Below are positions 12,661-24,831 of a stretch of DNA of 64,000 nucleotides, piece after piece (the first letter of the stretch is position 1; each line of letters begins with the position of its first letter). The position numbers and the translations under genes are program-made. The DNA lies in the NCBI RefSeq assembly GCF_014633365.1, contig NC_068343.1:25017307-25081306 (forward strand), in the 5' to 3' direction. Below the pieces are notes generated by a model. That model searched no databases. It had not been told where the DNA came from and was given only the letters and a program-made list of their open reading frames with translations. The stretch is from Diospyros lotus. Taxonomy: Eukaryota > Streptophyta > Magnoliopsida > Ericales > Ebenaceae.

Positions 12661-14231
12661 ATGGCATCACCGGCATTGGCCCAGCAACCCAGAAACAGGA
12701 AGGAATGCAACAACCGCAGGGACTTCATTAAGTACTTGCGAGAGGAGACCGAGAAAGCGGTGAGCTGAGTTCTTTGTTTGTTTGTTTGTTTGTTTTTTTA
12801 ATTTGATCCAAAAACATATGGTTTATAAACATTTTATTTGATGGTATTTGCCAATTTGTTTTTTTCTTTTTTGATGAGAACAGATGTTAATTAGTTGGTA
12901 CTTATAATGGTAGGGAGAAATTCAAACGAATAGGGACCATTGTCATATTATTTAACTCGGTGCTTATTTAAGCATGTGAAAGGAATGAAGACTTGAAAAA
13001 TAGTGAAAGGCATATATTAATTTGAATTATCAGTGTATCAGACCCCTTTTACTTTTCTTTTCCTGAGATGTCAGACCCCTTTTAATTATCAAAACTATAA
13101 ATGCTCAATTTCCATGCAGAAAATTATTGTGTTCCACGGTGGAAGTAAAGCTGCTGAACAAGGTGGTACACTACGTATTCTGGACACTTTAATGGGTCAA
13201 AACCCTACTGCGAACTTCCTCTACTTGGATGTGGCTGCCGTGAAGGTAAGGCAAAATTAATATATATATATATATATATCTGTTATTTAATGACTAATAA
13301 TCCAAGTATATTAATTGGGGTCGTGTCAATATTTTAGAGTCAAATAAAAGTTCTTAAATTAATGCCTTCAAATATAATATTATATGCATCTAATAATAAT
13401 GAAATTTCCATTACAGACCCTGTTAAGAACGCAAGGAAATAACACAAATATAAGAAATAAGGTAAATATTAGTTATATATTTAGTGACAATTTATTATTA
13501 TCAATAAATTGTCAAAATATTTTCTTGAATATGGGGAGTTTCGCCTATGGGAAAATTAGATAATTTTAATATTTAATTTTTTTTAAAAAAGTTCATGAAA
13601 TAAATAAATAATTATTCATAAAAAATTATAATTTTAAAAGTATTTCAAATAAATATCATCTATGAGAATTATAATTCTAATAGAATTAAAAAAATATTAA
13701 GATAGATGTTATCTATAACAATCCTAATTCTATACTACTTAGGATTATTTCATATTCTTTTATAAATAAATAGACACTTATTTAAAAAAATATATATATC
13801 TCTAATACCAATAAAACGCTTTTTTACGGTTTTCAATATTTTTAGTGTCTAACTTAAGTATTAGAGTATTTGTACAAAAACTCTCCCTGTATCTTCTAAC
13901 TGTTTCTTTCTTAGCAGACTCGAGTAATCAGACGATAACATTTTCATTCAAATAAATTTATTATTGTATTTTAATAATAATAATATTATATTTATTAGAC
14001 TAATTAATCTTTCTAGTGGACAAGGGCTAATCCTAGTATCATACGCTATCTAAATGTGGCATGCGTACATAATTTATGCAGTCGGTAGCCAACCAGTTAG
14101 GGATTACGGACGACAATGTGCCGACAGTGATACTATACAGATATGGAGGGGATGCGCCGGTTTGGATTTCGCCAAACGATTCGGCTCAACTGGACTCAAG
14201 AGTTCGTAACTTCTTGGGGAACAGTAGGTGA
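12661..14231 (+). CDS. Thioredoxin-like small protein, four exons, no CXXC
   Basis: The only convincing host gene. Exons: 12661-12759, 13120-13245, 13417-13461 and 14082-14231 (stop TGA at 14229). All three introns are GT-AG and phase 0, and the joined frame is open for 139 residues. Visible features fit a thioredoxin fold: a first strand KIIVFHGG (34-41), a second strand FLYLDV (66-71), a helix SVANQLGI (91-98), then VPTVILYRYG (103-112), whose Pro104 sits where thioredoxins carry the cis-proline. The redox motif is absent: where WCGPC would follow the first strand the protein has GGSKAAEQGG, and its only cysteine is Cys16. It would therefore not act as a classical disulfide reductase. The start is the first ATG after the TATA box, in a GC-following context (ATGGC). 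Residues 1-33 are hydrophilic, with no signal peptide. Exon 3 (15 residues) is the least certain. I do not recognise a named family. Confidence 0.75.
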
Positions 14232-15539
14232 TCCATCCATCCGTGGTGTCTACTTGTTTTGCTGCTTTTGAAGATGGGGATGACCATGAACAACGTGACG
14301 TTCTTAATTGTTGTTTTATCTATATATATATATATATATGTATGTATGTTATTGTGACGGTTGGTTTGCCGGCGCCTACGAATAAGACAGACTAGTGGAT
14401 ACTCAGTGTGGCTTTGTTTTGCCATGTGAAACGGAGGGAGCAGTATTGACTGTATTGTGTTGCGGAGCTTATATTTTATATACACACATATGCATGTAAG
14501 ATGAACATGTAGTATTTTCATATATATATAGTGATTGTCTGGCTTTTCATTTTTCTCTACACATCTAGCTCATTTGGGGAAGGGGCTGAAACGACCTATG
14601 AATCTGGAGATAGCCCTCTCTCAAATCTGCTCCCGAATCCGCCTATGATGGAATGGGATTCTCTTATTTGGACACTTTCTTCACTTACATGAATATTAAA
14701 AAATCAAGCATATATAATCAAGCATAATTGTGTACTTGAATTATTAGCGATCGTTGATAATCAGTCTGAATAATTTGTATTTGGATTTTGAAGCAGTACT
14801 AATTAATAGCAAAATATGCCTTTTACTGTGCAAGTGAAAAGGATATCTAGTCTTTTATTTATAATATAATTCATTAGGTTCCTTTCTTAGGAACAAGCTC
14901 AACATTGCCTAGTCTCTCAACCCGTTGGGCACCCACACCAATTGTCTAACTCTTAATGAACTAAAGATCCATTAGGATTGGACAAACTATTGTATGTATC
15001 ATATTATGACAACAATAACAACTAATAAATAAATCAGAACAATTATTAATTCCAAAAATAAACTGAAAAAGTATTTGTAACAGACTCAGAGCAAACTACA
15101 GAAAATAATGAAATGCATATGGAGACAAAACTACTATTGCCCACAAGAACAATTTGGCAGACACGAAAGGGAAGCGACTAATCTAATTGAGAGAAATTGA
15201 ATTGACTTCTTCCTTCACACCATTTGAAGCACCCGTTCCACAATTGAACTCTCACTTAAAAATTTTAAAAAATCTGAAATAAGTTGAACTCCAATGCACA
15301 AAAGGGATATCATGTGGGGAATCGGCACAAGGAATATGCACGAGTTTTTATATAAAAAATATTTTTTTTTATAAACTAATTGCAAGAATTTTCATGGTAA
15401 AACAAATAAAAAATTTTCAAGAAAATTCTATTTCTATGTAAATTATTTTCTATTTGAAACTAGTCAAGAAATCCATACATTCAATTTCATGTGAGTATAC
15501 TAAGCCGAATCATTCTATATAACAATTATTTATCACATC
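14232..15539. other. 3' flank and spacer
   Basis: Downstream of the host gene. TA repeats lie at 14320-14340, just past the stop codon, and at 14520-14530. No clear polyadenylation signal stands out among the AT-rich DNA. No gene or element end is supported in 14600-15539. Confidence 0.4.
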
Positions 15540-16034
15540 TGAGCTAGATGTTGAATATATTTCATCTCTGAAATTAGAGAGAAAAAAAATTCGTCACTGG
15601 AATATATTCCATATCTGAAATCAGAGAGAAAGAAAAAACTCGCCTCTAACTTCAGAAACAGAACAAATTTTGTCTCAAATTTTAAAGACAAAAAAAAAAA
15701 AAATCATCTCTAAAGTCAACTCTCTAATCTAGAGACCAAAAACATCTCATCTCTATAATTAGAGACTAAAAAATTCTGTCCCTCTCTAGATAAAAACACT
15801 GAGAAGGAAAAACTTTTGTCTCTGACATTAGAGATGAAAAATTTCAGTCTTTAAATCCGTCTCTGAGTACAAAAAATAAAATCAAAAATGAAAAAAGCCC
15901 TCTCTAATTCCGTCTCTACTAGTCTCTAAATTCATCTCTAAAACTTTTTTTCCAATTCTATCTCCAAATTTGTCTTTGAGAGGGAAAAAAATTCTCTCTC
16001 TAAAATTCATGTCTAAAATCGTTTTACTTTAGTG
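15540..16034. mobile_element. Terminal part of a probable non-autonomous CACTA element
   Basis: A degenerate array of short units resembling TCTCTAAATTAGAGAC (and inverses), several followed by GAAAAAA, fills this stretch. It stops at 16034 in TTTTACTTTAGTG, whose reverse complement CACTAAAGTAAAA has the CACTA start of En/Spm-type elements. Dense subterminal repeats next to such an end are characteristic, because they bind the transposon protein. A matching left terminus was not found, so the left limit is only where the array becomes visible. Confidence 0.45.
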
Positions 16035-16370
16035 AAATATGCCATTGAGCAAACAAAATATGTAATGACCCTAAATTGGGTCTAGGTGCTTTTAGTATTT
16101 AATTTTAGGTTAAGGGCATTCTAAATGTGGTTCGAAGTATTTTAACAATTTATGATAAATTATTTTGATGGCATAATATGATTTTGGATTAATATGAAAT
16201 TTTCTTGGTGCATACGATCATGAATTTAAGTGTATGGGTCTAATTTTTAAGAATTTGAGAAATTAATATTTTGGACTCCATTTAGTTAGTTGATGAGTTA
16301 TGGGCTATCAAATGGGCCAATAAATTGTTGAGTTGGACCTGGCTCTAATGGTAAAGAAAATATAAATAAT

Positions 16371-16391
16371 AATAATAATAATAATAATAAT
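16371..16391. repeat. AAT microsatellite split by an insertion
   Basis: Runs of AAT end at the left edge of the nested family A LTR and resume at 19246-19256 on its right, showing that the LTR landed inside the microsatellite. Confidence 0.85.
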
Positions 16392-19245
16392 TGTGACAAT
16401 TTGAAATTTTTTCTCAATTTTTAATTACAATTTAACCAAAATCATACAACACACCAAATACATGGGCTGAGGTTCTGCCCTAGAATAGTATAACAACGGA
16501 AACTAAATGGTCATAAACCAATCACTTAGGGGCTTAATCATATATATCAACATTACAACTAGACAAATCGGACAAAACATAATATCTAAGCCCCTGATCG
16601 TATCTCATGCCTCATGGATCTTTTAGTCGGAATTGCCTTGTACACATAGCCACCCAAGACTAACACGCCAAATGGTCTAGCCATTGCGTTAGCTCCCACA
16701 TTTGGAATGATAGTAAAAACAAAATGAGCCACAAGGCTCAGCAAGCATAATAAATAAATGGAGGTAAGGTTAAGCACAAATCTCTCACACTGGAACACAT
16801 TCCACTATCAACAAGTAAGATAGACCAAAACCAGAAATAACCATACTCGACATAGGCCTTGCTAGACAGAGGTAATCCAGGAATAAATCACAATTGAGCA
16901 CATCTCGCAACATAACAATAACAAAGATGAGAATACATCCCTGACCCCAAAGTACACCCGCACGAAGTGCAATGCAGCATATGAACATGGCATGCCATAT
17001 GGTGCAACATAAAAACTAGTACTTCGCATAAATAAAACAAAGCACATAACAGTCCTTGGGGCCCACATAAGAAATGCACATCCTAGCACCCAAGTTTTAG
17101 CACACAAACCCGTTACAGCCATGAACTGGCTGACATCAAACCCATGAGCCCGAGGCTCCCACAACACGATCCACGAGAGCCTGAGGCTCTCATCACAACC
17201 ACAAATCGGAGTTCCCGAGTCATAGGTATTTAGAGCCCAGCTCACACTCATAGCTATCGAGGGTCAACTCCCTACCACAATCCATAACCACATACCATAT
17301 CAATCGGTAACCATGCAATGCAACAGATAATAAATGCAATAGTTCTTGCAGCATTAACGTGATGATAAAACCTCCATATAAACCAAGCATTAGGCCATGC
17401 TACGTCCATATAGGAACCCACACATGCAAAATGCTCTAAATGCACATGCTCGCCTATCGTACCCAAGTCGGCACTCAACAGGCCAACCGGGTTATTCCAG
17501 TGTGCACACTTCCCTGTTCATATAAAGCATGACCCCCCAAAGAATGTAAGCCCAAACCCATGCACTATAATGTCATGCGATATGTCACATAATGGCAGAA
17601 CCGATCAACAGTGATCAAGTACCGATCGACAATTTGAGTCTAGGAATAACCGGTCAACAGCCGCCCTCGGCTAGATGACAGTTCGCTCCAGTGTCACAAA
17701 CAATCAATACGTTACCTCACTGGACGACAGCTCACACTGCTTGTCACTACCACTTACGCCCACATGAAACTATAACCACATCATGATAGACACAACACCG
17801 AAAGTGGGTGTCTGGTGGTACCAGCTTGCCCGACCTGTCTATAATCTATCGTAACAGATGATAACTGACACCCATACATCCAACCATCAACTGCCACGAC
17901 CATATGATCGATGGTCAATACCTGTATATCCCACACCCTACAACTCACATAAGAAAATTCTGAGACTTCTGGTTACAACAACTTACCCCAAGAGGTATCG
18001 ACAACCATCATTAACTCACTAAGAACCTAACCCCAACTAGGTTCGGCATCATTTCCAAGGAAGTGGGGGCGATACAATACCCCATAAGCACTTACAAAAT
18101 TAAACCCCGAAAGTCTCTTATTTAATTTAATTTAATAAAATTCGTGCATAATAATTAACTATAACATACACAATTAATTTTTATAATCAAATCGGGTTGA
18201 GGAAGGATATAGAATTCATAAATCGAATGAGAATCACGAAGAGAGTAAAGAGCTTGCCTTGAATTAACTGATTTCGGTATCTATACGCCCATACGCCGTT
18301 AATTTACCATAAGCTGCAAATTAGTTTAATTTAACTAAAAATTAATAAAACTGCACCCTAAATTAAATTTCAATCATATAAATTTTATTCACATAAATTA
18401 CTTAACTTACCTGTATATTCAAACTTTAATTTAACTGCATTTTTCTTATTTTTCTCTGAATTTTTCTCTCAATTTCCATTGCTGTGCGCGCAGCTTCTTC
18501 TTCTTCAATTTCTTCCTTCTTCTGTTGCTGTTGATTCTTGCCGATTGCACCTGATTTACTGCCTTAAAAAGGCAAAAGAGGGGCGCCCAGCGACGGCCAC
18601 GTGGCAGCCCAATTTTACCCCACCGCCTTTCACCTCCGAAACAATGTCGTTTGGGGCACCTCTTTGCTAGAAAATCCCAGCTTCCGCCAAACACAGTCAC
18701 ATGCTCCTACCAATTTTCCCTTTCAATTGACTTTTCTCCCTCATTTCTTCCCAGCCACAGCGTTTGACCTTCACATGCTAGGGGCACACACACACATATA
18801 TATTAATTGAGGTGGCAGCCCGTGGAAGTCCCCTTCATCCCCACTTTCCTTGCTTTTATAACACACATGATATGTTTATTAAATTAATAAAATATGGTAT
18901 TAGCATAACTTGTGTCAACTTAAACTAATATTTGCTATCACTATACTATATCTTCACATATATGCACATCACTATGCTCGGCCACTTAAGATTCCCTTCA
19001 CTTCCCTTATTCTATTATTATTATTTTTTTAAGTATATCCCATGCAACACATCAACTATTGTGTTAATATTTTTCTTTATTAACTATAAACACTTAACGG
19101 TAATTTAATTCCTAAAAAGAAAATATAATACATTTAATATTCTCCACTAAATTTCTCAAATCCACAAGATCTCAATAGATCATAGTTAACTTTGAATACA
19201 AAATTTAATGATTATTATCTGCCCTTGAATTAGTGGGATGTTACA
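16392..19245 (-). mobile_element. Solo LTR of family A, copy 3, minus orientation
   Basis: On the minus strand it starts TGTAACATCCCAC at 19245 and ends CAAATTGTCACA at 16392. ATAAT flanks it on both sides (16387-16391 and 19246-19250). It shares the conserved block of family A near 18010-18070 and a GC-rich block at about 18560-18680. At 2,854 bases it is the longest of the three family members and the only one with both ends and a duplication in view. Its far end (16400-16760) does not match copies 1 and 2, so the family has divergent 3' ends. Confidence 0.8.
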
Positions 19246-20370
19246 ATAATAATAAAGTAAATAAATAAAAACGTCTAATGCCTAAAATACCCTAGAAAAA
19301 ACTGTCTATTAGAGGGGCAAATATGTCTATTTTTGAAAGCAAGCGCAACCTGCAGCCCTCTCTCTCACTTTTTGCTTCTTGTTTCTGTGCACCTGATCCT
19401 CTGGTACACCTGTCCTCTTATTCTATTCCTTTTTTTGCAGTGATTTTCTTCCCTGATTCTATTTCCATTGCTTTCATTCTTCTCCAACTGTTACATAGCC
19501 TCCTTCTTCTTCGTGTTCTTTTTCTAGTTTATCACCTTTTTCTTCTTCATCCGTTTTGTTGTTGGCGGCTGGAGCTCATTGAGAGAGTTTCAAGTTCTTC
19601 TATTGGAACATCTTCAGATAAGTTCTCTTACCCATTTTTATTCCAATGCAAGTTCTTTTCTTCATCTATCTCGTCTTTGTTTTCTGTTGAGCTTTTGTGT
19701 GGAATATATATATATATTGGTTTGCTACCATTGTTTACTATTATATTATTTCGTAAACTTAAATCTTTGATTCCCGATGAGTTGTGGGTTTAGTTGATGT
19801 CTCTAAAAAGGATTTAATCATCTCCAGGTTCTTTCAGTGAATGGCATTTATTTAGGTTTGAATTAATACAGAATCCTTGATCGTTCTGTATCTGTGTAAA
19901 AAGGAAGTTTTAAGCTATAATCGAATGTGTTTTTTCCCCATGCCTCATTCAAATCATATACATATACATATGTTCGGCACCCCATTCGAACCGCCCACTT
20001 ATATATATATATATACATACGTATGCGTAACCAGAAAAGCTACAAGTCTAGGAACTCTCCCATGTTTCGTGCAACCTCCTATAATGTTGGGATAGTCATA
20101 TGTATACTTTCTGTTTGATTTTAATAACTACCTGAGGTATGTATATATACCCATGATCTGATAGCCCCTCACCCACATATATATCTATACATATATGCAT
20201 ACCCAACTAGCCTTCGGATGCCCAGGCCCCTGTGCATATTTGGAAGCCCACACACACACATATATAGATATGTACATATAATTACCCACACCCAAGCTAC
20301 TGGATGCCCTACTCAAAGCAAACCCATTTACATTCACTTATATATATATATATACAAAGTCCTCATATAT

Positions 20371-20527
20371 AGTCGGCAGAGAAGATTCATAGTCGACAGA
20401 AGCTTGAGCATAGTCGACAGATCATAACCCATAGTCGGCTATTCACAAGCCCAGAGTTGAGTATCCATAATTCCATAGTCGACTATCCATAGGCACAGTC
20501 GACAGACCATAAGCCCATAGTCGACTA
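20371..20527. repeat. Cluster of ATAGTCGAC-type motifs
   Basis: Seven copies of AGTCGAC or AGTCGGC in 157 bases, most preceded by AT or CAT. Three-base tails alternate between AGA and TAT, so several copies read AGTCGACT, a palindrome. It lies inside the family B solo LTR, directly after a TA microsatellite (about 20338-20354). Confidence 0.8.
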
Positions 20528-21726
20528 TCCATTTGAAAAATCTGAACGCTTAACATTTCCTAGTTTCTTTTCTTTTGAAAGAAAGTTGAGATTATCAAAA
20601 GGTTAGTAATTTTGAATCTTAACACTCAACCTTACTTCCTATAGAATTCAAGAAAGATTGATTTTCATAACTTTGCTTCAAACTTATTTATAGATTTGAA
20701 GATTGATTTTCATATAGTCATTATCAAAACTATTTTATTTTTCAAGAGTAAAATATCAATCGATTTAATAAATTCTTGAATAAATTACTATAGCGTGTGC
20801 ATATTTGATGTGAGTGAGAAGCTACCCAGGATTGTGGGATGGGCAGAAATTATTTGTATAAGCAAGGAAATAATTTGTGAGATGAGATTTCATGATATCT
20901 ATATATATATGTGGAAAGGAATGCATGATATGTTCCGTACATGTTCAGCATGTGCATGTTATGATACTTTGTATTATTTATCTTTGTACACTCATTATTT
21001 TGCGCAGAAGAAAATGGTACCCTAGAACACCTAGCACGGGACGAGGTGGCCATAGCTTGGCAGGTTGGCTCCATATTTATTGGTGAATTTTTATTTACAC
21101 GATGCACTTCGGCATGTGTTAATTGATGGCATGCGAGCCTACGAGATTAGATTCTGACACTTAATTTTATATGCACATTGCATGGTGATATATGGTGGTA
21201 TGATACATTTAACTTGGGATTGATCAAGTCTTAAATTGCGAATCTTGTATAAAACTATCGAGTTCTTGATTACTCTTTTTGGTATCACCATATTCTTGAT
21301 TCCTATTTATTGTTCATTGTTCCTAGAACTTGTTGAGTCTTGTGGTTCACTTGATCTTTTTTACCATTCCAGGTAAAAGGAAGGTCGTTTTTGGGGGCGA
21401 ATTTAGTGGGACTAAAGCCTAAGGATAATGGTGTACGGAGACGTGTCCTAACTTGAAGATCCTGTTTAGCATTTTTGTGATGCTTGAGATGAAATAATTT
21501 TTATTTTGTTAGTTAACATTAGAGCCTCTTATTTATTTTGTATGGCCTCTGAGACCCAAACTTATGAGATATTGGAAGTGTAACTGAACCTTAATTTAGT
21601 TTCCGCTACTAATAATGAATTGAGCTGTTTGTTTTATTATGGTTTGTTCTATATCATCTCTGTGATGACCTCCTTTCGAATATCCTATGCTAGCAGGAAT
21701 ATTCGAGAATGGGCCTTTACAAAATA

Positions 21727-23031
21727 AGTAATAAAGGTTCTGTCCTGATACACTAAACTATGTGATTTTAACATAAACAATTTGATATAGAGGAGTAAAA
21801 ATATTTTAAAATAGTTTTTACCCCATAAGAACGGCAATTTCAATGAAATAAATGATATGAAAGTATGATATTTGTCGAGCAAATAAAAATCATCATTCAC
21901 AATCATGTGTTGTCTATTCACTTTAATCGTGTTCGACTTTAAAGAATGAACTCAGATGCAAGCTTTCGATGAATTAGGTAGATCAAAACATGCTAATGAC
22001 TCATTCCCTAGTCCTTTCTTCTTTGTATTTTTTTTAGGATGATCGTTCTTACATGATTTTTGATATTTGTGTCCTCGGTTATGTTAAAGAAAGTAAATCG
22101 CAGGTTGGACTTTTGGCTCTTGCGTAGAATGAGAATCAAAGTCACAACCCACTGAATTAACACTGACATATTGCTTATTCGACCACTTGATTTATGCCTT
22201 AGAGACTTCTTTGTACCTTTCTCTTCTTTCATCTTGGAGTGGTCTCTCTATCTAGGCCTCTATGTGTTTGTATACATCCACCAATGAATATCTCTACTTG
22301 AAATTAGAAAATCTATTCCTTTATGAATTTTGAGTATGACATATATATATTCTTATTTTTATATTTATTTAGTTCCTGTTTATTAATAAAGATATAAATA
22401 AAAAACAGTAATATAGAAAGCATTTTAGATAAAAGTATTTTTTATTATTTTTGTTAAATTTATCTGACAACACTTAGAAAAAAAGTTAAGTAACTTCTCA
22501 TCTAGCATTTTTTAGATATGTTTATCTATTTTCCTCATTTATATAAACATATCTTGGACCTTATAAATAAGAAAAAAAATAACGCATATTCCTTCCAATG
22601 TATTCTAAAAAATTTAACAAACGGTTTAATAAAAAATTTGAAAAACTTTTTAATCTTATCTTAATAATTCTATATCTTAGTTTGAAAAATATTCTAATTT
22701 TATTTTAATATAATCTTATATTACTTATTTGAACAAACCGTGTCTTACTAAAACATGTTTACCTATTTCTACATGAATTTGGTTGGGCATATGTATATGT
22801 TTTCATATTACAACAAGGATTTGACATATTCCATTTCAAAATGGATTCGATTATATAAGTCATTCTCCATCAAAGAATTAGTTTGTATTCAAAATTTAAA
22901 CAGATGAGATTTATCTTTTGCTTATTTGTTTTCAAATTGACTGTACGCAACTTTACTGTAATATATTTGTATATCTATTTTATTATCTCTTTTTTTTTTC
23001 ATTATTTGTGTTTTAGATTATTTTTTAAATT
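21727..23031. other. AT-rich spacer
   Basis: No gene or element end could be supported. Short frames on both strands are composition-driven (Phe, Ile, Lys, Asn). Confidence 0.45.
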
Positions 23032-23059
23032 TGTGTGCGCGCGCGCACACATATATATA
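23032..23059. repeat. Alternating purine-pyrimidine tract with 20-base palindrome
   Basis: Twenty-eight bases alternate strictly between pyrimidine and purine (TG, then CG, then CA, then TA steps). The first twenty (23032-23051) form a perfect palindrome, TGTGTGCGCGCGCGCACACA. Such tracts can adopt Z-form DNA or a cruciform. Confidence 0.85.
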
Positions 23060-23157
23060 GCAGTTGACCGTGCTAAGTATGTGTAAAGAGAATAAAATTT
23101 TTACATTTGATAGTAATGGTTTATATTTTTTTAACTTTTTAGACAAAATTTTAAATA

Positions 23158-23300
23158 AGGTGAGTCCTGATGTAGTGGTAAACTTATTTAAAAAATATAT
23201 TTCTTATTTAAAGATCGTGAATTCAAAATATATTTCTTATTTAAAAATCGTGAATTCGTGAATTCAAATCTCGTTAATGCAGTTAATTTTTATTTTTTAA
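23158..23300 (+). mobile_element. Possible SINE with internal duplication
   Basis: GATGTAGTGGTAAACTT near 23169 resembles a polymerase III A box and GAATTCAAATCTCGTT near 23260 a B box (compare GGTTCAAATCTC in plant SINEs). Between them a unit of about 33 bases ending CGTGAATTC is present twice in tandem (about 23192-23257). No clear tail or target duplication was found, so this is tentative. Confidence 0.3.
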
Positions 23301-23515
23301 ACAAAATACTTAAAAGATATTTTAAAAAAATATTTTATTAATAGAGTTAGAACTAACATTACAAAGTCCATCTTCAAATAAGTTCTAAAATTATTTTAAT
23401 TAGCTTGCTTATTATTATTATTCTATTGTCCATTATATATTTTCTAATTATCTTGTAGATATTAGTCAATATATAAATATATTTATATCTTTATATCTTC
23501 TTTATTCTTAATTTT

Positions 23516-23870
23516 TTGCTAAAATATTCTATTGTCCGCCGCTCGCCACTGTCACCACCTGCGCCATGCTGTCATCCCTTGCGTTCGTTACCATCGCTAT
23601 TGCCATCCTTCTCCGCTGCAGCCGTAGCAGGCTGTCTGCCGGTCGCCACTATCACCGCCTCCACCATCAGCCGTCATCCATCACGTTCGTCGCCGACGCT
23701 GCCTCCATTCTTCTTCCTCGTCATTGCCTTCGACGCCATTTTGCCGCCGTTTGGCTCCTGCCATTTTGCTTTTTTGGTTCTTGCCATTGCCTTCCGCCTC
23801 TGCCATTCCCTGCCATTTTGCCTTGGTTTAATTGCTATTTGTTGGAAGTAAGGAACACAAATTTTTTTGT
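23516..23870. other. GC-rich low-complexity block
   Basis: CCGCC/GCCGT-rich DNA in otherwise AT-rich surroundings. Two overlapping plus frames encode only Ser/Pro/Leu/Arg-rich protein without motifs and are probably spurious. Similar GC islands occur inside the LTRs in this window. The rest up to 24631 shows no supported gene. Confidence 0.35.
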
Positions 23871-24631
23871 TTCTGTTTCTTCCACTCTTAAGCTATGGTT
23901 TGAAATTGAGATTTGAATTTTGGAGTCTTAAGTTTCAGTCTGATGTCAATTAAATTGAACTTGCAATATGAGAAACAATTATTCTTCTTGTTGTATAATA
24001 TTAACCATACAACAATTGCGCTGATTGTAAATGGACATATTCCTTGTTAATATTAAAGTTTAACTGTCTTTTAAATTTTAGATGCTTTCTTAAATTTTTC
24101 AGTGGTCGCCTAAACACATTCCCCATTTTCTATGTATTTGTATCTTTCTATGATGGACAAGTTGTTATTTGTGAAAGCATGTTTCATATTGTTTAAGGAT
24201 TGGCACATGTCGACATTATTGGTGGTGGAGCCTCAATTTAGCCTTTGATTAGTTATGGGGGAGGATATGTCTTTCTTTCTGTTTTTGATAAATCTTTTTT
24301 TTTTTGCTAAATCAGATCAGAATTGCTGGGTTTAGGAGTTGAAACTTGTCAATACCTCCAGAAGATCAATTAGAGAACAAGATTTCAGGTAGGACTTCTA
24401 TGTTAATAATTTGATTCTGTACTAGTGAAAACAGCATAAAAGTTAAGTACTTAAAGTTTTTTTGCTTGTAAAAAATTGAGAATTAAACTATACCATATTA
24501 TATAATGTAATATAGTTTGTTGGTTTATTGATAATATTTCAAGTATGTATACTGTTTGATCTTACTTTGAATACAGGAAGATGATGGAATTCATGAAATC
24601 TTGGTGATTTTGACATTAAGTGGTGACTATA

Positions 24632-24801
24632 GATGACAATAATTATGTTAATGATAATATTCCTCAAATTTCACAAGAGAGTTTTGAGAAGTTTTTAAAA
24701 AAGGCTCAAGAAGAATTATATCTGGGTTGTTCAAAATTTCACCTGATGTCTTTTGTTGTGAAGTTGCTCCACATATCATATAGAATACCAAAAGATTAAG
24801 G
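24632..24801 (+). pseudogene. CACTA transposase remnant
   Basis: An open stretch of about 55 codons reads DDNNYVNDNIPQISQESFEK and goes on to LYLGCSKFHLMSFVVKLLHI. It resembles the N-terminal part of the plant CACTA (En/Spm, tnp2-type) transposase, where the pattern is ELYPGC.KFSKLSF.VKLLHIK. The match is lost after the HIS triplet and a stop follows within a few codons. The residues are conservative, but the assignment is by eye and covers one block only. The continuation of tnp2 is absent. Confidence 0.45.
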
Positions 24802-24831
24802 AAGAAACATATCTTTGAAATTCATAATTAG

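Larger units (their letters stand above)
16061..21721 (+). mobile_element. Solo LTR of family B, interrupted by a nested solo LTR
   Basis: Starts TGTAATGACCC and ends GGGCCTTTACA, with the usual TG...CA limits. The 5-base sequence AAATA is present directly before it (16056-16060) and directly after it (21722-21726), a perfect target-site duplication. After removal of the nested element (16392-19245 plus its duplication), about 2.8 kb remains. No internal region, primer-binding site or second LTR is present, so it is a solo LTR left by recombination. The right half holds a TA/CA-rich stretch (19960-20355), the GTCGAC cluster at 20371-20527 and pyrimidine-rich DNA at 19360-19560. Short frames here have no support as genes. 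Confidence 0.8.

Noticed and set aside
18446..18810. Short frames on both strands inside the nested family A LTR
   Set aside because: Not conserved among the three LTR copies.
23516..23916. Two overlapping plus frames rich in Ser/Pro/Arg
   Set aside because: GC-rich block without motifs; two frames are open at once, which argues against selection on either.
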